64,000 nucleotides of DNA from Saturnia japonica (GCA_033032175.1 CM065321.1:3184501-3248500); one strand, 5' to 3'; counted from the stretch's first letter, positions 1 through 10,800 are shown. Numbers and translations are program-made. Notes: generated by a model not told the origin, from the sequence alone.

Positions 1-879
1 AAACTTTGTCAGTTTTTAGTAGTTTCTGATGCCTATTAAAATTTTTTTTATTGAGATCTTAGTCTGCCATGTACTGCTTTTGCTTTAATAGAAACTTGCT
101 TTATTTTATCAATTGAGCCTATATTAGTTAAATATTTATTAATAAAAACTCTGGAAATTTCTAGCAAGATGGCCTTCATTTTGCTAGAGCATTGTTCGAA
201 TATTTGAAAAACATTCTATTTATGTAACATTAACAGAAATGTGTAGAAACACATGTTGCCATTAAATACAACAAAGAAGATCTTTTTAAAAAGATAATGC
301 CTTTATAAACACAATTATGCAAATGATTTATGACAGTGATTACACCTAAACTGCAAGCATGTCAAGTGTTTCAAAACTGAAGATGTGTGATTTGCAATTT
401 GATGTAAATTAAAATTTAAAATGGTACATTAGGTAGGTACTTTAAATTTTTAATTTCTTGTTATAAATTGACACCCAGAAGAAAATTCTTATTGATATTT
501 TGCTAGTCTGTAGAAAATATATGCTATCTAAACTTTCTTCTTTTTATTCAGGAAACTGTGATCATTCACAACTTTTGGCAAAATCATAAGAATAGAATGT
601 TTTTCTAATTACTTCCATAATCTTTAAACATATCTCTAACAAGATGATAATCTCTTGTTAAGATTGTTCAGATACATTTTGTGGAAACTTAAAATGCGGG
701 TTCCTAGTTATAATTTATAATCCACTTCACCTGTGCACAATAGCCACCCTATACTATGTAAAATGCCACCAAAGTTACATAATATAAGACAAAATAACAT
801 AGGTTTATGAATTAAAATAAAAACCACCACATAACAGATCAAGATCTGTCAAATATCTCATATCTAAACATTTTTTTTA
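1..879. other. Probable SMN intron or 5' flank, no gene seen
   Basis: AT-rich, no coding exon recognised. About 650-870 resembles copies at 15590-15810 and 39990-40245 (a MITE-like family with GGGATCTT near its ends). The missing SMN start exon could hide here, but no convincing ATG plus donor in the required phase was found. Confidence 0.4.
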
Positions 880-1095
880 TACAACAAAGGTCAGAACTCA
901 CCTAATGGTAAGTGGCTGTCATAGCCTATGGAAGCATGCAATACCATAGGTATCACTAGCATATTGCCGATGAATCTCCCTTCTCCAAGGAACTCGGGAA
1001 ACCCTACTCACCACAGGAACACAACACAAGGTTATTTGGCTGGGATCTGTAGGATGGTGGTATTCCATCTCCAAAGAAATTGAAGACTTATTCTT
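880..1095 (+). repeat. Dispersed repeat, family C (copy 1)
   Basis: Contains ATGGTAAGTGGCTG ... AACACAACACAAGGTTATTT ... TCCAAAGAAATT, shared with 8405-8600 (inverted), 24865-25080, 28340-28555, 50205-50440, 59235-59525 (inverted) and 62965-63165. The apparent donor GGTAAGT at about 907 belongs to the repeat. About 200 bp and non-coding; probably a short retroelement of unknown class. Confidence 0.65.
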
Positions 1096-1225
1096 GTTAT
1101 CAAATGCTGCTTTAACTTTCAACCCAATTTAAATAGGAATAATGATTAACAGCATCAGTATTGTGTTTGATGATACAACATATTGTTAAATATAATTATA
1201 AAAATAGTATAATCAATATTTTCAG

Positions 1226-1364
1226 TCAGAATCTGATGATGAGAGAGAAGAAGTTTGGGATGACAAAAAACTAAACGATGCATATGACAAAGCGCTAAGA
1301 ATTGCCAATGTTGAAGTAGCTAAACGTGTTGCTATGTCAACAAATACACAAGGAAACAAAGGTG
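1226..1364 (+). CDS. Smn: SMN exon: Gemin2-binding region
   Basis: Acceptor ATTTTCAG at 1218-1225, donor G|GTATGT at 1365. Opens in phase 0 with SESDDEREEVWDD and closes in phase 1. The WDD...AYDKA pattern is the conserved Gemin2-binding helix of SMN. No Met precedes it in frame, so this is not the first coding exon. Confidence 0.92.
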
Positions 1365-4300
1365 GTATGTTGTAAAAATAATTTATTCAAGTAATCATGT
1401 TTATAATAATTAGTGTATTTTTATGAAGTCTCTAAACCATCGGAAGCTTTATTAATTTTTTTGTAGTTTTTTCTAAGTTTTTCCTGAATTATGTATTGAT
1501 AAAAGTGTAATAATGGTTATGTTTAATTACACAAAATATTTCAATAAATAGATAGAAATCCGCAGATCAGTATTTAAAATTTTACGATTAAAATATTTGG
1601 AAATGTAGGGAAGCACGACACTACAAAAATGAATGTGGCAACGTTATTTTCAAGCCTGACATTAGTGATTGTCAATTTACTCTGTGAGATTAAAAAACGC
1701 ATTATAGTAATTGTTTTATCTGCAATATTTTAGTAGTCTGTGCTCATGATAACTTTTAGAAAATGAAGAACATCCACAGAAAAAATTATGTATATACATA
1801 CAATGTAGTGTGAATAATCTGTAATAAAGAAAAATCATTCAGCAATTAATTTAAATATCCAGGTCACTCCAAGAATAAAAGAGGGAGGCCCACTTCAAAG
1901 CCGTCATCATCAAATATTAATATTGAGTGGAAGACTGGGATGCCATGCAGAGCAATATATGAGGGTGATGGACTGGAATATGAGGCCTTTCTACTGAGAT
2001 TGATTAATGATAAAGAATGTGTTGTTAGATTCTTAGGTAACTGAAACATCAATCACTAATTTTATTATCAAAGTTATAGTTGTTACAATAATAGTAATAA
2101 TAATACCAGTCGGTAAGTGTCCAACTGCTGGGCAAAGTGGCCGAGTGAAGGCAAGGGTTTTAATCACCACACAGGCCCATGATGAGAAATCCACATTTCT
2201 ATATTTTTCGCACATACTGTGGTACTGAATGGTTCTTGCTTTTCTCAGACATTCAGTTCTTCTCATGTTATTTTCCTTCACCATCAACCGATAGTGTTAC
2301 TAATATAAATGAGTAAATGTACACAAATTCCAAAAAATTCGTTGGTTCTTGCCAGGATTCGAAATTACGGACATCAAATCGATTTGACGCTGGTCTAATT
2401 TAGTCGACCACTATGGCTATAGTAATATATCTATTACTATACTAATATAAAGCTGAAGAGTTCGTTTGGTTGAACGCGCTAATCTCAGGAAACTACTGGT
2501 TTGCATAGAAAAATTATTTTAGTTTTGGTAGCCCATTTATCGAGGAAGGCTATTATAGGCTATACAACATCACGCTACGACCAAAAGGAGCAGAACATCA
2601 ATGAAAAATGTTGATGATTTCCCTGATAGTAAGCTTAGACCCTTAGTTCAGCCATTTTCACGAAAGAGTAAGCCTGAGACACTTTGTTGAAATGAAGGAT
2701 TACACCATGTAAAAAGGTTTTTGCTCCGTATATTAGGTTTATATTGATAACATAGGGTAAAAAGAAGGTCAAACAAAGGCATAATTCAACGGCAATAAAA
2801 TCAAATGTCAGGTAGCAATACAGTTACTTTGAACATTAATATTCTTTTAACCATGCTACTGAGACATTTACAAAGTTGTCTTAAGGTTAATTTGCATCTA
2901 CAGTGAATATTTTCAACTCATCTTTGCCCGCGGCTCTATGTGTGCGTGATTTAATAAACATGCAGTTTTTATTTGTTTAACAGTGACGCGGAATTCGTCT
3001 TCCGATCAACTTATGTTTATCCTTTGTTCAGTTGGTAATAAAAATGTCAGGTTCGTCACGAGAAAATGTTTTTTCCTAATCAGCGATTGTGCTTGATAAT
3101 GCGTCATACCACAATGATCAAAATATTACAATTATAATTTTAACAAGCTAAATTATTAAAAAGGAAACAAAAAAAACCTGACTGCAACAAGAACACTTGT
3201 CAATTATTTTTTCTTTATTTACTTTTTATTTAATTTTCATTCCTCGTACTTAAACATTATATAGTCTATGTCACTCCCACAAATAAGAGGAATCTAACGA
3301 CACCTCGTATGCTAAAATCCATCAAGCCGTTTATGCTACAGAGCGTGCCAAAAAACTAGATTTACGTACGCTCGAAAAACATAACCCTCCTTTACGCAGT
3401 CGGGTAAAAAGATAGATTTTCAGTAATGGGTAATAGAAATAAAATTCTCAGCAATATAGTATAAAAATTCTATGTCTATACCACCATATCATCCCAAACC
3501 TTAGAGAAAATATTTGGGGAATATTTTTTATTTTAAAGACAAAAGTGCTCATTGTGAGTGTTCCTTAAAAGATAGACGTATAGTCTCTCTGAAATTTTTG
3601 TAGGTCTTTTTAATGTCTACAATTGTGTAGTACATTAATTTGCTATATCTCTTATGGTTTACTCAGCGTAAGCCATTTAAGCGCCCGAATGGATTCGCCG
3701 TGACCAGTTCTTTTTTATTAGTGCGAAACCCTAATTCATTTTCTAAAATAAAAGTAGCCTAAGTTACTCCCTATAACATCAGCTATTTATCAGTGACAGT
3801 CCGTAAAAATCGGTCCAAACATTTCGGAGATTAGCCGGAACAAACAGACAGACAAAAATGTTTTTTTTTTTTTTTTTTGTTGGTTTATGTATCGTATATA
3901 CTTTCAGTAAATGCATCTACTAAAAAAACTGTTGTTTTGACATTACAAACAGACACTTTAATTTTATTTTATTGTATAGATCAATTGATATATCAATAAA
4001 TGAAATATTTTCATGGTTACTTTTTTGTATTAATAAGAGATGGCGCTGTCACGATTTTGTACTGGGTATCGTTTGATTTTTTACATCGTGTTTATGGGTT
4101 TGTTTTTATAAACGAATTGCAATTTTATCTATTTGTATAGATATAGATGTGAACAAATAAGATGCAAAATTCTTCTACATCATGTAAGTAAAATAAATAA
4201 TGGAACTCTGTTGTGTACTTGGCTGTACCTCTTTATGCGCTCACTTGACACTATCTATACACACGCTTTACGCATACATAGGGTAGCGCGTGTAGTAATT

Positions 4301-7300
4301 AGTAATGAACAGCATATTATTGCTTCTGCTAATTATATGGAATGTAGAATCCACACTGAAAGGTATACCAATAAAAACCTGTCAAAATTTAAATTATTAG
4401 TTACAAAAAAAAGGAATTATGCTAAAGATATGCATTATTTAAAATATACATTATTATTTATTAGTAAGGGTTATATAAAAGTTTTTTCTATGAGCCAATT
4501 ATAATTGTTTTAAAGAACAACATTTATTATTTCATAAAATATAATTTTTTGATTAAAGTTTAATAAATCAAAAACAATTTTAAATTCTAGGAAGTAGTTA
4601 ATATAATAATTTGTGCTCACGACTATTGTGCACCGAAGTTTACCTACTGCGCGCTTGCGTCACGCAATTGCACGCGTTTCCTTCCTCGCTAGATAACCCG
4701 CCCCCGTTAACGTGGTAGTACCATGCCCCCGCCAACGTTTGTCGGAAACATAGGACAGTCGCGCACGAACTTGTATGACTATAGTCGCTTTACAGCTATT
4801 TTGGTTATGCGCTAAAAATATAATCATTCTTTATGCATCAGGTTATGAAAATTCAGAACTAGTTTTAATAAACTCGCTCAAGCCAACTTTAGGCAACGAA
4901 GAAAGGACTCGTCAAATACAACAGGCTTTGAATGAGAAGGCGGATGATGGCTTTGGCAGTCAGTCACCGAATTGTAATGGGATGGACTTCGGTAGCGATA
5001 GAATACCAAGTCCTGGTAGCACAGGTAAGTGTTGGTTATTATGTAAACGACTAGAAAATAGATGGAAGACTACTTCATGTTAAATAAACAGTACAGCTCA
5101 TGTATATTGTTATTACTGTGGGTAATAAAAATGTCATTAGAACTTACATAAATAATTTATTTGTACCCAGTGAAACAAAATTCAAAGTCACTATGTTGCG
5201 GTTCACTTTACTATAGTCATAATTACAGTATCTTTCTCTATGGTCTTCGTGCAGATTTCTTCCTTTTTATCGCTTGTTTCCACTTGGTTGTGCAAAACTG
5301 AACCGTCCTAACTCTTTTATTTTTGAACGGACTGCACTGTTAACCTTAAGGATCCTGAAACCTTAGGCGGCTTTGATAGTTTCACCGGGCTTGGGGGTAA
5401 GCGTTAAAATAAGCGAGCTGTCCTAGTTCGAAATACGGCTCACTTATATACCAAAATAAAAGGAGGGTCGAAATCATTGAAAGGCCTTGAACTATATGAC
5501 ATCGTTTAAAAGGGGAACTATTCTATTTTTGGAACATTGTTGCTGGATTACGCCCGATAAGCTTTAAACGTGTGTAAACTATGTCTTTTCGTACCATTTG
5601 ATGGTTCGAGTAGATTCTAGACGTTTCCAGATATTTCGAGAACAGTGATTTGAATTTTTTACTCAGATCGTAACTACGTTTATATAACTACATAACTTCA
5701 AATGTGGGATCACTGTACTAACCAAGGTTCCTTACTCTGCTGTGTCAATTGGAATAGCTCGTGTGTCAGTGTGTGTTGTCAACCACACCCTACAATAATT
5801 ATAAGTAATTTTTTCACTCTGGAACAAAAATTTTCACACTTTTACAATTTATAAAGAAAACCCTAGTCCGGTATGGTAGTTTAGTGTTTTAATTCAATAT
5901 TTTTTGACTTAGTAGTTTTGTTTGTCATAGAGAAATTATGGTGGTTGGGCCTTTTCTATTGCTCTAACTGGAGCCACCATATGCTTAACAGTCTCTGTCA
6001 CCTCTGCTCTTCAGGACAGTCCCCTTTGCTATTCTTACAGTATTACTTGATAGCATCTGTACTTAGCAGTTACCATAGGAATTGATTGGTGGAATTAACA
6101 CGACATTAAACACTAAAGAAAATGTAAGAAACTTAATAACGTTTATTAGTTAATGTGAAATGTGGATTAAAATAAAATTGACCCCACGCATTTTTGCCCC
6201 AGTAACTTTGCGAAAAGAAGTAGCGGCTGCCATTGGAAAAGATTTTGGAGTGAACTGAACTGCTTTCTCGAGTGTATGTTGAATTAGCGCTAAGTTATAG
6301 ATCCATGGAAAGTATGGAGATGACGTGGCCTTCGACTAATCAGCGAATATTATTGTCTAATTGTTATTAGATTGATGAATTTGTTATTACTATTTAAGAA
6401 CAAGTACTTATTAATTTTCAGAAAAATCTTTCCAAAAGAAAAAGGCATCTAAGAGTAAAAAGAAACAGACTGGACAGTGGAAAGGGTTCGATTTGCCAGA
6501 GATGAATATGCCTAACATTTCGATGTTAAATAATGTATGTATTACTATAATAACTACTTCATCTTTGATACATTCTTGTTTTTTATCCTGAAAGTCAGCA
6601 TTATTTGTAACTAGCTGTGCCCCACGGTTTCACCCGTGTTAATTTTATCCGACAAACACCGTGCCTTCAACGCACCCGTGTACTCCTATCATAATTGTTC
6701 TTCCCGCAAGTACAAATTATTTTAATTTTGCATTATCTCCTATCATTATCCTGATAGGATAAGAAAGTTTTGTGGTGTGAAAGAAGATATAGTCACACGG
6801 ATTGAGAAAGGATGCTTAGGTGGTTTGGGCATGTTGAGAGGATGAATGAAAGAAGAATGACTAAACAAATTTATGATGCGAGTATGAAAGAAATCGTTGG
6901 AAGAGGAAGGACTAGACGTACATTTATCGATCAAATCGGTGACGTTCTGAAGAAAGGTAAGGTCAAGAGTACTCTAAACCGACGAGCATGCATGAAAAGA
7001 TTAATGAATGTCGAAGAAGCGAAAGAGGTATGCCAGGATCGTGGCAGGTGAAAGGACGTGATCTCTGCCTACCCCGTTGGGAAATAGGCGTGATTTATGT
7101 ATGTATGTATTATGTCCTAAACTGTGTGTCCAAATAGCATACTCTAAAGAGCAAAATTTAACTTCATAAAATTGTCTTTATGATAAGGTAGGTAACTTTT
7201 GTTTGTAAGGAATTATATGCCATGTCTAAAAATAATGCTTATAAATCACTTTTTAATTTTTGAACAAATCTTGTCACAAAATACCTTATATGTACTAAGG

Positions 7301-9921
7301 ACCAATATTATCATAGAACATTATATTTCCGTATCATTAACGATTAAGCCAGCGTACACGGTTAAAACAGTTCAGGAGTACCTCGACTTCGACATACGTA
7401 ACATAAATTAATATTTAATGCTATCTGAGAGTTGTAGCCTAATCTTAAATAGCATATACTATTCCTCGAGAGCTTAGCTATCATATACAAAAATAATTTT
7501 TCGAATCCGACTAGTAGTTCCAGAGATAAGCATGTTTAAACAAACAGACAAAAAACTTTTCCGCTTTATTTTATTAGTATAGATTACCGGGCTGTGTCGT
7601 GACCACAGTGCACATCACTATGCAAACCGGTGTTAGTGACTCTCACTTGTTCAGTTGAGCTTCGGGATTAGCTAGTGTATATTCAACAGCCTAAATGATT
7701 TATACGCCAACGTGGCAGCGACGACTGCACCGACCATGGATTGCCGCCGATGTTTGGATGGTCGCCGTTGTTTTGAATTGTTCTATGCTTACGATTAGGC
7801 ACTGTGCTGACACATTGCCATTCTAAGATGGAATAAAATTTAAAAAGTACAATCCCAGGTTCATACCTGTCGCTAACACTTGCGACCATATCTTCTCCTA
7901 GAAATTTAACAGTTGCCTTATATTACTAAATACCACCAGGAGAGTTTTAAATATTCCAACATTTTTAACCCATTATGTATTTGGCCAGCAATTTACACTC
8001 CGGTAGTACATTTCTATTTGTTTCTTCGATTTCCACATTTGCTGATAGCTGCGTATACACCAGAGTTGTGCGATGTAGCTAGTCGGTGTGCGACCGACCA
8101 CCAATCACCATCACCAAATCCACCAATTACTTAATTTCTCTAACCTCTCTTACCGCAGCTGTAGAGGAAAATGGCTAGCGGATCTAGGTATTTGCAAATA
8201 CAAAAAAGCGAGGGATGTCTGTGAGGAATGTGTACGAGGGATGCAAGCAAGGAATATGTGCGAGAGACATGTGAGAATGGTGTGGCTAGAGCAGTAGGAT
8301 CGCTATGCATCTTCGCACCACTCAACTAGACACCATTTCACAGCGCCGCTATACATCCTCCTGTCGCTTAGCTATCTCGTACATCTCTGGTGAATAAGCA
8401 ACTTTAAAGAGAGGTAGGGCAAAGATAAATTTCGTAAGAGATTGCTTTCTACTTTGGGCAGCCAGACTGATGTAACCTCCCACACTACAGAAGATCGCAG
8501 CCAGATATTTAGAGTCACGTGATACCTATAGTATTACAAGCGTCCATAGGCTACGGTAGCTGATTACCATCAGGCGGGCCGTATTCTTGTTTGCCACCTT
8601 TGTAGTTTACAAAAAAATTGGTACGAACTTTGTCCTAACTTGTAGGAAACTCTTAAAACGTTTTCATTTACAGCTAGGTTCGATAGATATGCCTATGCCG
8701 CCTCCACCGCCATTGAACTTTGCCAACCGTAACAGATCAGACTCCGAAGAACAAGCCATATCATCAATGTTGCTCAGTTGGTACATGAGCGGTTATTATA
8801 CAGGACTCTATCAAGGCATGAAGAGGTGAGTCGTTAATTTTAACCGATTTCAAAAAAAAGGAAGAGGTTCTACATATTGGAAGCTAGCAACTCTATGCTC
8901 AAAAGTAAGGTCATACCAACCTGACATGTGTTACTAATCATGGCAATAATAATGAAGAAGGAAGAAGCATGCGCAGATGTGGCAAGCGACGATGAGTTAG
9001 ATATAATTTCTTATATTCGCATTAGAAATTGTTATTTTAGCTGTTTACTATATCTTTTAAGTTCTTTATAGCTCTCTTCTTTAATCCTACGGGAATGTCT
9101 AAATTTTTTTTAAGTACAGGCCTAAATTCTTTGTTTCTGAACTGATTTAGACGATACGTTTTTCCTTGGAAAGGGTAACCCTGTTTTAATTTCACTGGCA
9201 TTGGACCTTCGACTTCAAAGATACACCAGGAGTTTCCTCAAAATCATTGAAGTTTGTATTATTTTTTAATGAAAATTGTCACGTTGTAAACATGATATGT
9301 TCGCGTTCAAGAGTGGTGGCGACATTTAGGACTGCTGTCCTATTTGAGGTTGGTTCTATATAGGTATAGGCTGTAATGATCAATGAACGTTAGTTGGGAG
9401 TGCATGCCTTTTTGCCAGTGGGGTAGATAGCGTGGATGGGCACCCGGGGCAACAAAATATTTGGACGACGACCACTGTGGCAACGTCCAAGAACTACGTA
9501 AACCGGCTTGGGGTGGGGTGGTACAATTTTTTCATACTTTTGCCCTCAAAGGGAGCGGGGAGAATATATAAATATTATACGGGCATTTGTGTAATGAGCA
9601 TAATTATTGTCAGTTGTATGGCTGAGTGTTGAATACTATATATTTTTGTATGTCAGCTGTTTAGTTGCCATAAAAATACAAGCTTTGCTTAATTTGAATA
9701 TTAATTTGAACGTTAATATTTGAACGTCCCCTTGTTATTTTTTTCGTGTTTTCCCTTAAATTTACTCAGTTCTTTTCCCAGTCAGGTGTCACTGCCCAAA
9801 CGAGTGACACTGACTGCCACTGTTCTTTGGTTACTTTCTATAGAGAAGAGCGAAAGGTAAAATTTTGATTTTACATTAATACATTTGTTTCAGGGCCAAG
9901 GAATCCCGAAAAAATATGTAA
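1226..9921 (+). CDS. Smn: Survival motor neuron protein (SMN), 5'-partial, six exons
   Basis: Join of 1226-1364, 1863-2036, 4842-5024, 6422-6534, 8674-8825 and 9894-9921, giving 262 residues plus TAA. All introns are GT-AG and the frame holds across every junction. Domains: acidic Gemin2-binding helix (about residues 1-30, core EVWDDKKLNDAYDKAL), Tudor domain (about 67-118, EWKTG through GYENSE), Lys-rich linker, proline run (MPMPPPPP, 209-216) and YG box (SSMLLSWYMSGYYTGLYQG, 233-251). In other animals SMN oligomerises through the YG box and, with Gemin2, loads Sm rings onto snRNAs in the cytoplasm; the Tudor domain binds dimethylarginine tails of Sm proteins. Measured against human SMN from memory, the Tudor aromatic cage is conservatively changed (Trp102 to Tyr, Tyr127 to Phe) while the later Tyr and Asn are kept. 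The reading begins at a phase-0 acceptor, so a short start exon is missing and probably lies before position 1. Identification is secure; the upstream part is unknown. Confidence 0.95.
1863..2036 (+). CDS. Smn: SMN exon: basic linker and first part of Tudor domain
   Basis: Acceptor CCAG at 1859-1862, donor TTAG|GTAACT at 2037. Encodes a Lys/Arg/Ser-rich linker (HSKNKRGRPTSKPSSS) and then Tudor strands starting IEWKTGMPCRAIYEGDG and ending CVVRFL. Starts and ends in phase 1, so Gly of GYENSE is split over the intron. Confidence 0.95.
2095..2300 (+). repeat. Dispersed repeat in SMN intron
   Basis: Shares an ordered set of words (CCACATTTCTATATTTTTC, ACATACTG, CTTCACCAT) with 43870-44105. Low-copy here; class not resolved, SINE-like in size. 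Confidence 0.35.
2437..2650 (+). mobile_element. Helitron-like 5' fragment in SMN intron 2
   Basis: Begins CTATACTAATATAAAG and continues with GCGCTAATCTCAGG and CCCATTTATCGAGGAAGG, the common 5' part of short non-autonomous lepidopteran elements. Complete relatives in this window end GGGGCACAGCTAG|T. Here the 3' end is lost. Confidence 0.55.
3176..3405. mobile_element. MITE, family F, in SMN intron 2
   Basis: About 230 bp with terminal inverted repeats AACCTGACTGCAA at 3176 and ACGCAGTCGGGT at 3394-3405. A better-kept copy is at 48826-49049 and a decayed one at 35173-35440. Non-coding. Confidence 0.6.
3486..3900 (-). repeat. Dispersed repeat, family G
   Basis: The reverse complement matches 54785-55135 over most of its length: shared GTCTGTCTGTTTGTTCCGG, GAGATATAGCAAATTAATGT and TTTTTGTCTTTAAAATA. 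A T-run lies at about 3858-3880. Non-coding and AT-rich; class unknown. Confidence 0.55.
4620..4790. other. GC-rich patch just before SMN Tudor-end exon
   Basis: Local GC and CpG content (GCGCGCTTGCGTCACGC, CCCGCCCCCGTTAACG) is far above the surrounding intron and stops about 50 bp before the acceptor at 4841. No reading frame or known motif identified. It could be repeat debris or an intronic control segment. Confidence 0.3.
4842..5024 (+). CDS. Smn: SMN exon: end of Tudor domain and linker
   Basis: Acceptor GCATCAG before 4842, donor ACAG|GTAAGT at 5025. Starts with the Tudor C-terminal signature GYENSE (human GYGNRE), then a Ser/Gly/Asn-rich linker ending SDRIPSPGST. Joins in phase with the exons on both sides. 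Confidence 0.94.
5025..6421. other. SMN intron 3 with LINE 3'-end debris
   Basis: About 5318-5430 in reverse complement resembles the retroelement 3' end seen at 18720-19140, 32215-32344 and 56945-57063 (CCCCCAAG.CCGGTGAA, AAAGCCGC). The rest is AT-rich with no exon recognised. Confidence 0.4.
6422..6534 (+). CDS. Smn: SMN exon: lysine-rich linker
   Basis: Acceptor ATTTTCAG ends at 6421, donor AAT|GTATGT at 6535. Encodes a basic stretch (KSFQKKKASKSKKKQTG) then QWKGFDLPEMNMPNISMLNN. The QWK and Pro-rich pattern fits the SMN central region. The phase 1 start completes Glu; ends in phase 0. Confidence 0.85.
6611..7583 (-). mobile_element. Helitron-like element, interrupted by a LINE fragment
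   Basis: On the minus strand it starts A|TCTATACTAAT (7583) and ends GGGGCACAGCTAG|T (6611). This is the Helitron pattern of 5' TC, 3' CTRR and insertion between A and T. Close relatives lie at 44128-44705 and 61608-62262. A retroelement 3' end sits inside at 6742-7108; without it the element is about 600 bp. No helicase coding is present, so it is non-autonomous. It lies within SMN intron 4. Confidence 0.75.
6742..7108 (+). mobile_element. Non-LTR retrotransposon 3' fragment inserted in a Helitron
   Basis: A reading frame carries MLRWFGHVERMNERRMTKQI and then DQIGDVLKKG. LRWFGHVERM is the C-terminal signature of many insect non-LTR reverse transcriptase polyproteins. It ends with a GTATGTATGTAT tail. 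Flanking direct repeats ATTATCTCCT (6732-6741) and ATTATGTCCT (7109-7118) look like a target-site duplication with one mismatch. An inverted copy of the same 3' end is at 36308-36417. Confidence 0.75.
7585..7890 (-). repeat. Dispersed repeat, family M
   Basis: Words such as GTCGTGACCACAGTGCA and TTCGGGATTAGC recur in variant form at 17785-17880, 27660-27800 and 56560-56780 (GTCGCGACCACCGTGCA, TTCGGGATCAGC). A short open frame here is not conserved between copies, so it is not called coding. Confidence 0.4.
7891..8404. other. SMN intron 4, nothing recognised
   Basis: Mixed-composition intron sequence. Short open frames exist on both strands but none has a recognisable motif or splice context. 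Confidence 0.35.
8405..8600 (-). repeat. Dispersed repeat, family C (copy 2)
   Basis: The reverse complement shows the GATGGTAATCAGCTACC start and the AAGATCGCAGCCAGA-type middle found in family C elsewhere in the window. It ends about 73 bp before the acceptor of the SMN YG-box exon. Confidence 0.6.
8674..8825 (+). CDS. Smn: SMN exon: proline run and YG box
   Basis: Acceptor CATTTACAG ends at 8673, donor AAGAG|GTGAGT at 8826. Encodes MPMPPPPP followed by the YG box MLLSWYMSGYYTGLYQGMK, very close to the human MLISWYMSGYHTGYYMG. This is the strongest single piece of evidence for SMN. Confidence 0.97.
8835..9260 (+). repeat. Family H repeat fragments in last SMN intron
   Basis: AACCGATTTCAAAAAAAGGA at about 8841 and a CATTGGACCTTCGACTTC...AGATACACCAGGA segment at about 9199-9232 are the two ends of a repeat found nearly whole at 57655-57880 and in parts at 34115-34330, 34795-34950, 40400-40570 and 45890-46085. 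Confidence 0.5.
9894..9921 (+). CDS. Smn: SMN last coding exon (9 residues and stop)
   Basis: Acceptor TTGTTTCAG ends at 9893. The split AG|G codon gives Arg, then AKESRKNM and TAA at 9919-9921. Short basic tails after the YG box are normal for SMN. Confidence 0.9.
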
Positions 9922-10361
9922 GGTTTATTAGGAAATTAGAAATTCAACAATACAAACAGTATGGATATGTTTTTTATTTATTTAAGTCACATAAGAAAGT
10001 TTCATGTTACAACAAATAAAAATAGATAAATGTTATATAAAAATTTATAAAACGAAAATAAATAAAAATCGTATTATGCCTCCGATTTCCGTTTTAACTA
10101 TATATACAAAACATACATTACTATGATACCGCACATGTATTATTATGTTGTTATTTTTAATTCGGTTAATTAAACTAACTTCTGATTGGTGGGTTTCTAG
10201 TTTTAACTAATTGTTAAATGGTTGTTTTCCTCATTCTTCTTCATTATTATTATGAACTTCATTCTAGCAAACTCTCAAATACAAAAACATTTCAGTTGTA
10301 TAACATAAATGAGTGTGATTTAAATGATCATAAATATTTACACTTTTGTAAATTTAATAAA
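9922..10361 (+). terminator. Smn: SMN 3' UTR with poly(A) signals
   Basis: AT-rich sequence after the SMN stop. AATAAA occurs at 10015-10020 and 10356-10361, with overlapping ATAAAT runs between. Either could be the cleavage signal; the true end cannot be chosen from sequence alone. Confidence 0.6.
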
Positions 10362-10445
10362 TAAATTAAAAACGATAAAAAAGATAATTGTGTGTTTTAA
10401 TTTTTAAATTATTCCAACTCGACGTTTTCACGTGATTATACACTA

Positions 10446-10760
10446 ATGATTTTCCTCGGGGGCTATTTGTTAGAGGCCGGATTTATATTTGTTGTGTCGT
10501 ATCGTGATAATTATAATAGCTTTCACATGTCCTGTTCATCAGCCACAACCACCCTCTCCAGCGACAACTCAAGTTCGAGAAAAAAAGTTCTGTTGTTACG
10601 CGGCCACTCTCCTACTGGCCACTTCAGTCGCCCTGACGCAAATCCGGATCGACATAACACATCACACTAATGTAATGTAAATCCCACTTATCACCCGACC
10701 AGCACCGCCTCCTCGCTCGACGTCTACTCGTTGTCGATGGGTGAACGCCGCCTGGGCATC
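10446..10760 (+). other. Unresolved terminal-exon-like reading frames
   Basis: Locally less AT-rich, with two overlapping frames of coding character. Frame one, after a possible acceptor TTCATCAG (10535-10542), reads PQPPSPATTQVREKKFCCYA then a hydrophobic LLLATSVALTQI and stops at 10678-10680. Frame two has a stop at 10668-10670 and then reads CNVNPTYHPTSTASSL and DVYSLSMGERRLGI to a stop at about 10759-10761. Either this is the last exon of an unseen plus-strand gene, a frameshifted remnant, or chance. No family recognised and no upstream exon identified. Confidence 0.25.
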
Positions 10761-10800
10761 TAGTTAATATCGCGTGTATTGACACCTAAATACTCATTCC

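Noticed and set aside
900..915. Strong donor-like GGTAAGT near 907 as the end of the missing SMN exon
   Set aside because: The same GATGGTAAG word occurs in all family C repeat copies, so it is part of the repeat.
4133..4504. 123-codon plus-strand open frame in SMN intron 2
   Set aside because: No recognisable domain, no splice context needed by SMN, and Ile/Tyr/Lys-rich composition expected by chance in AT-rich DNA.
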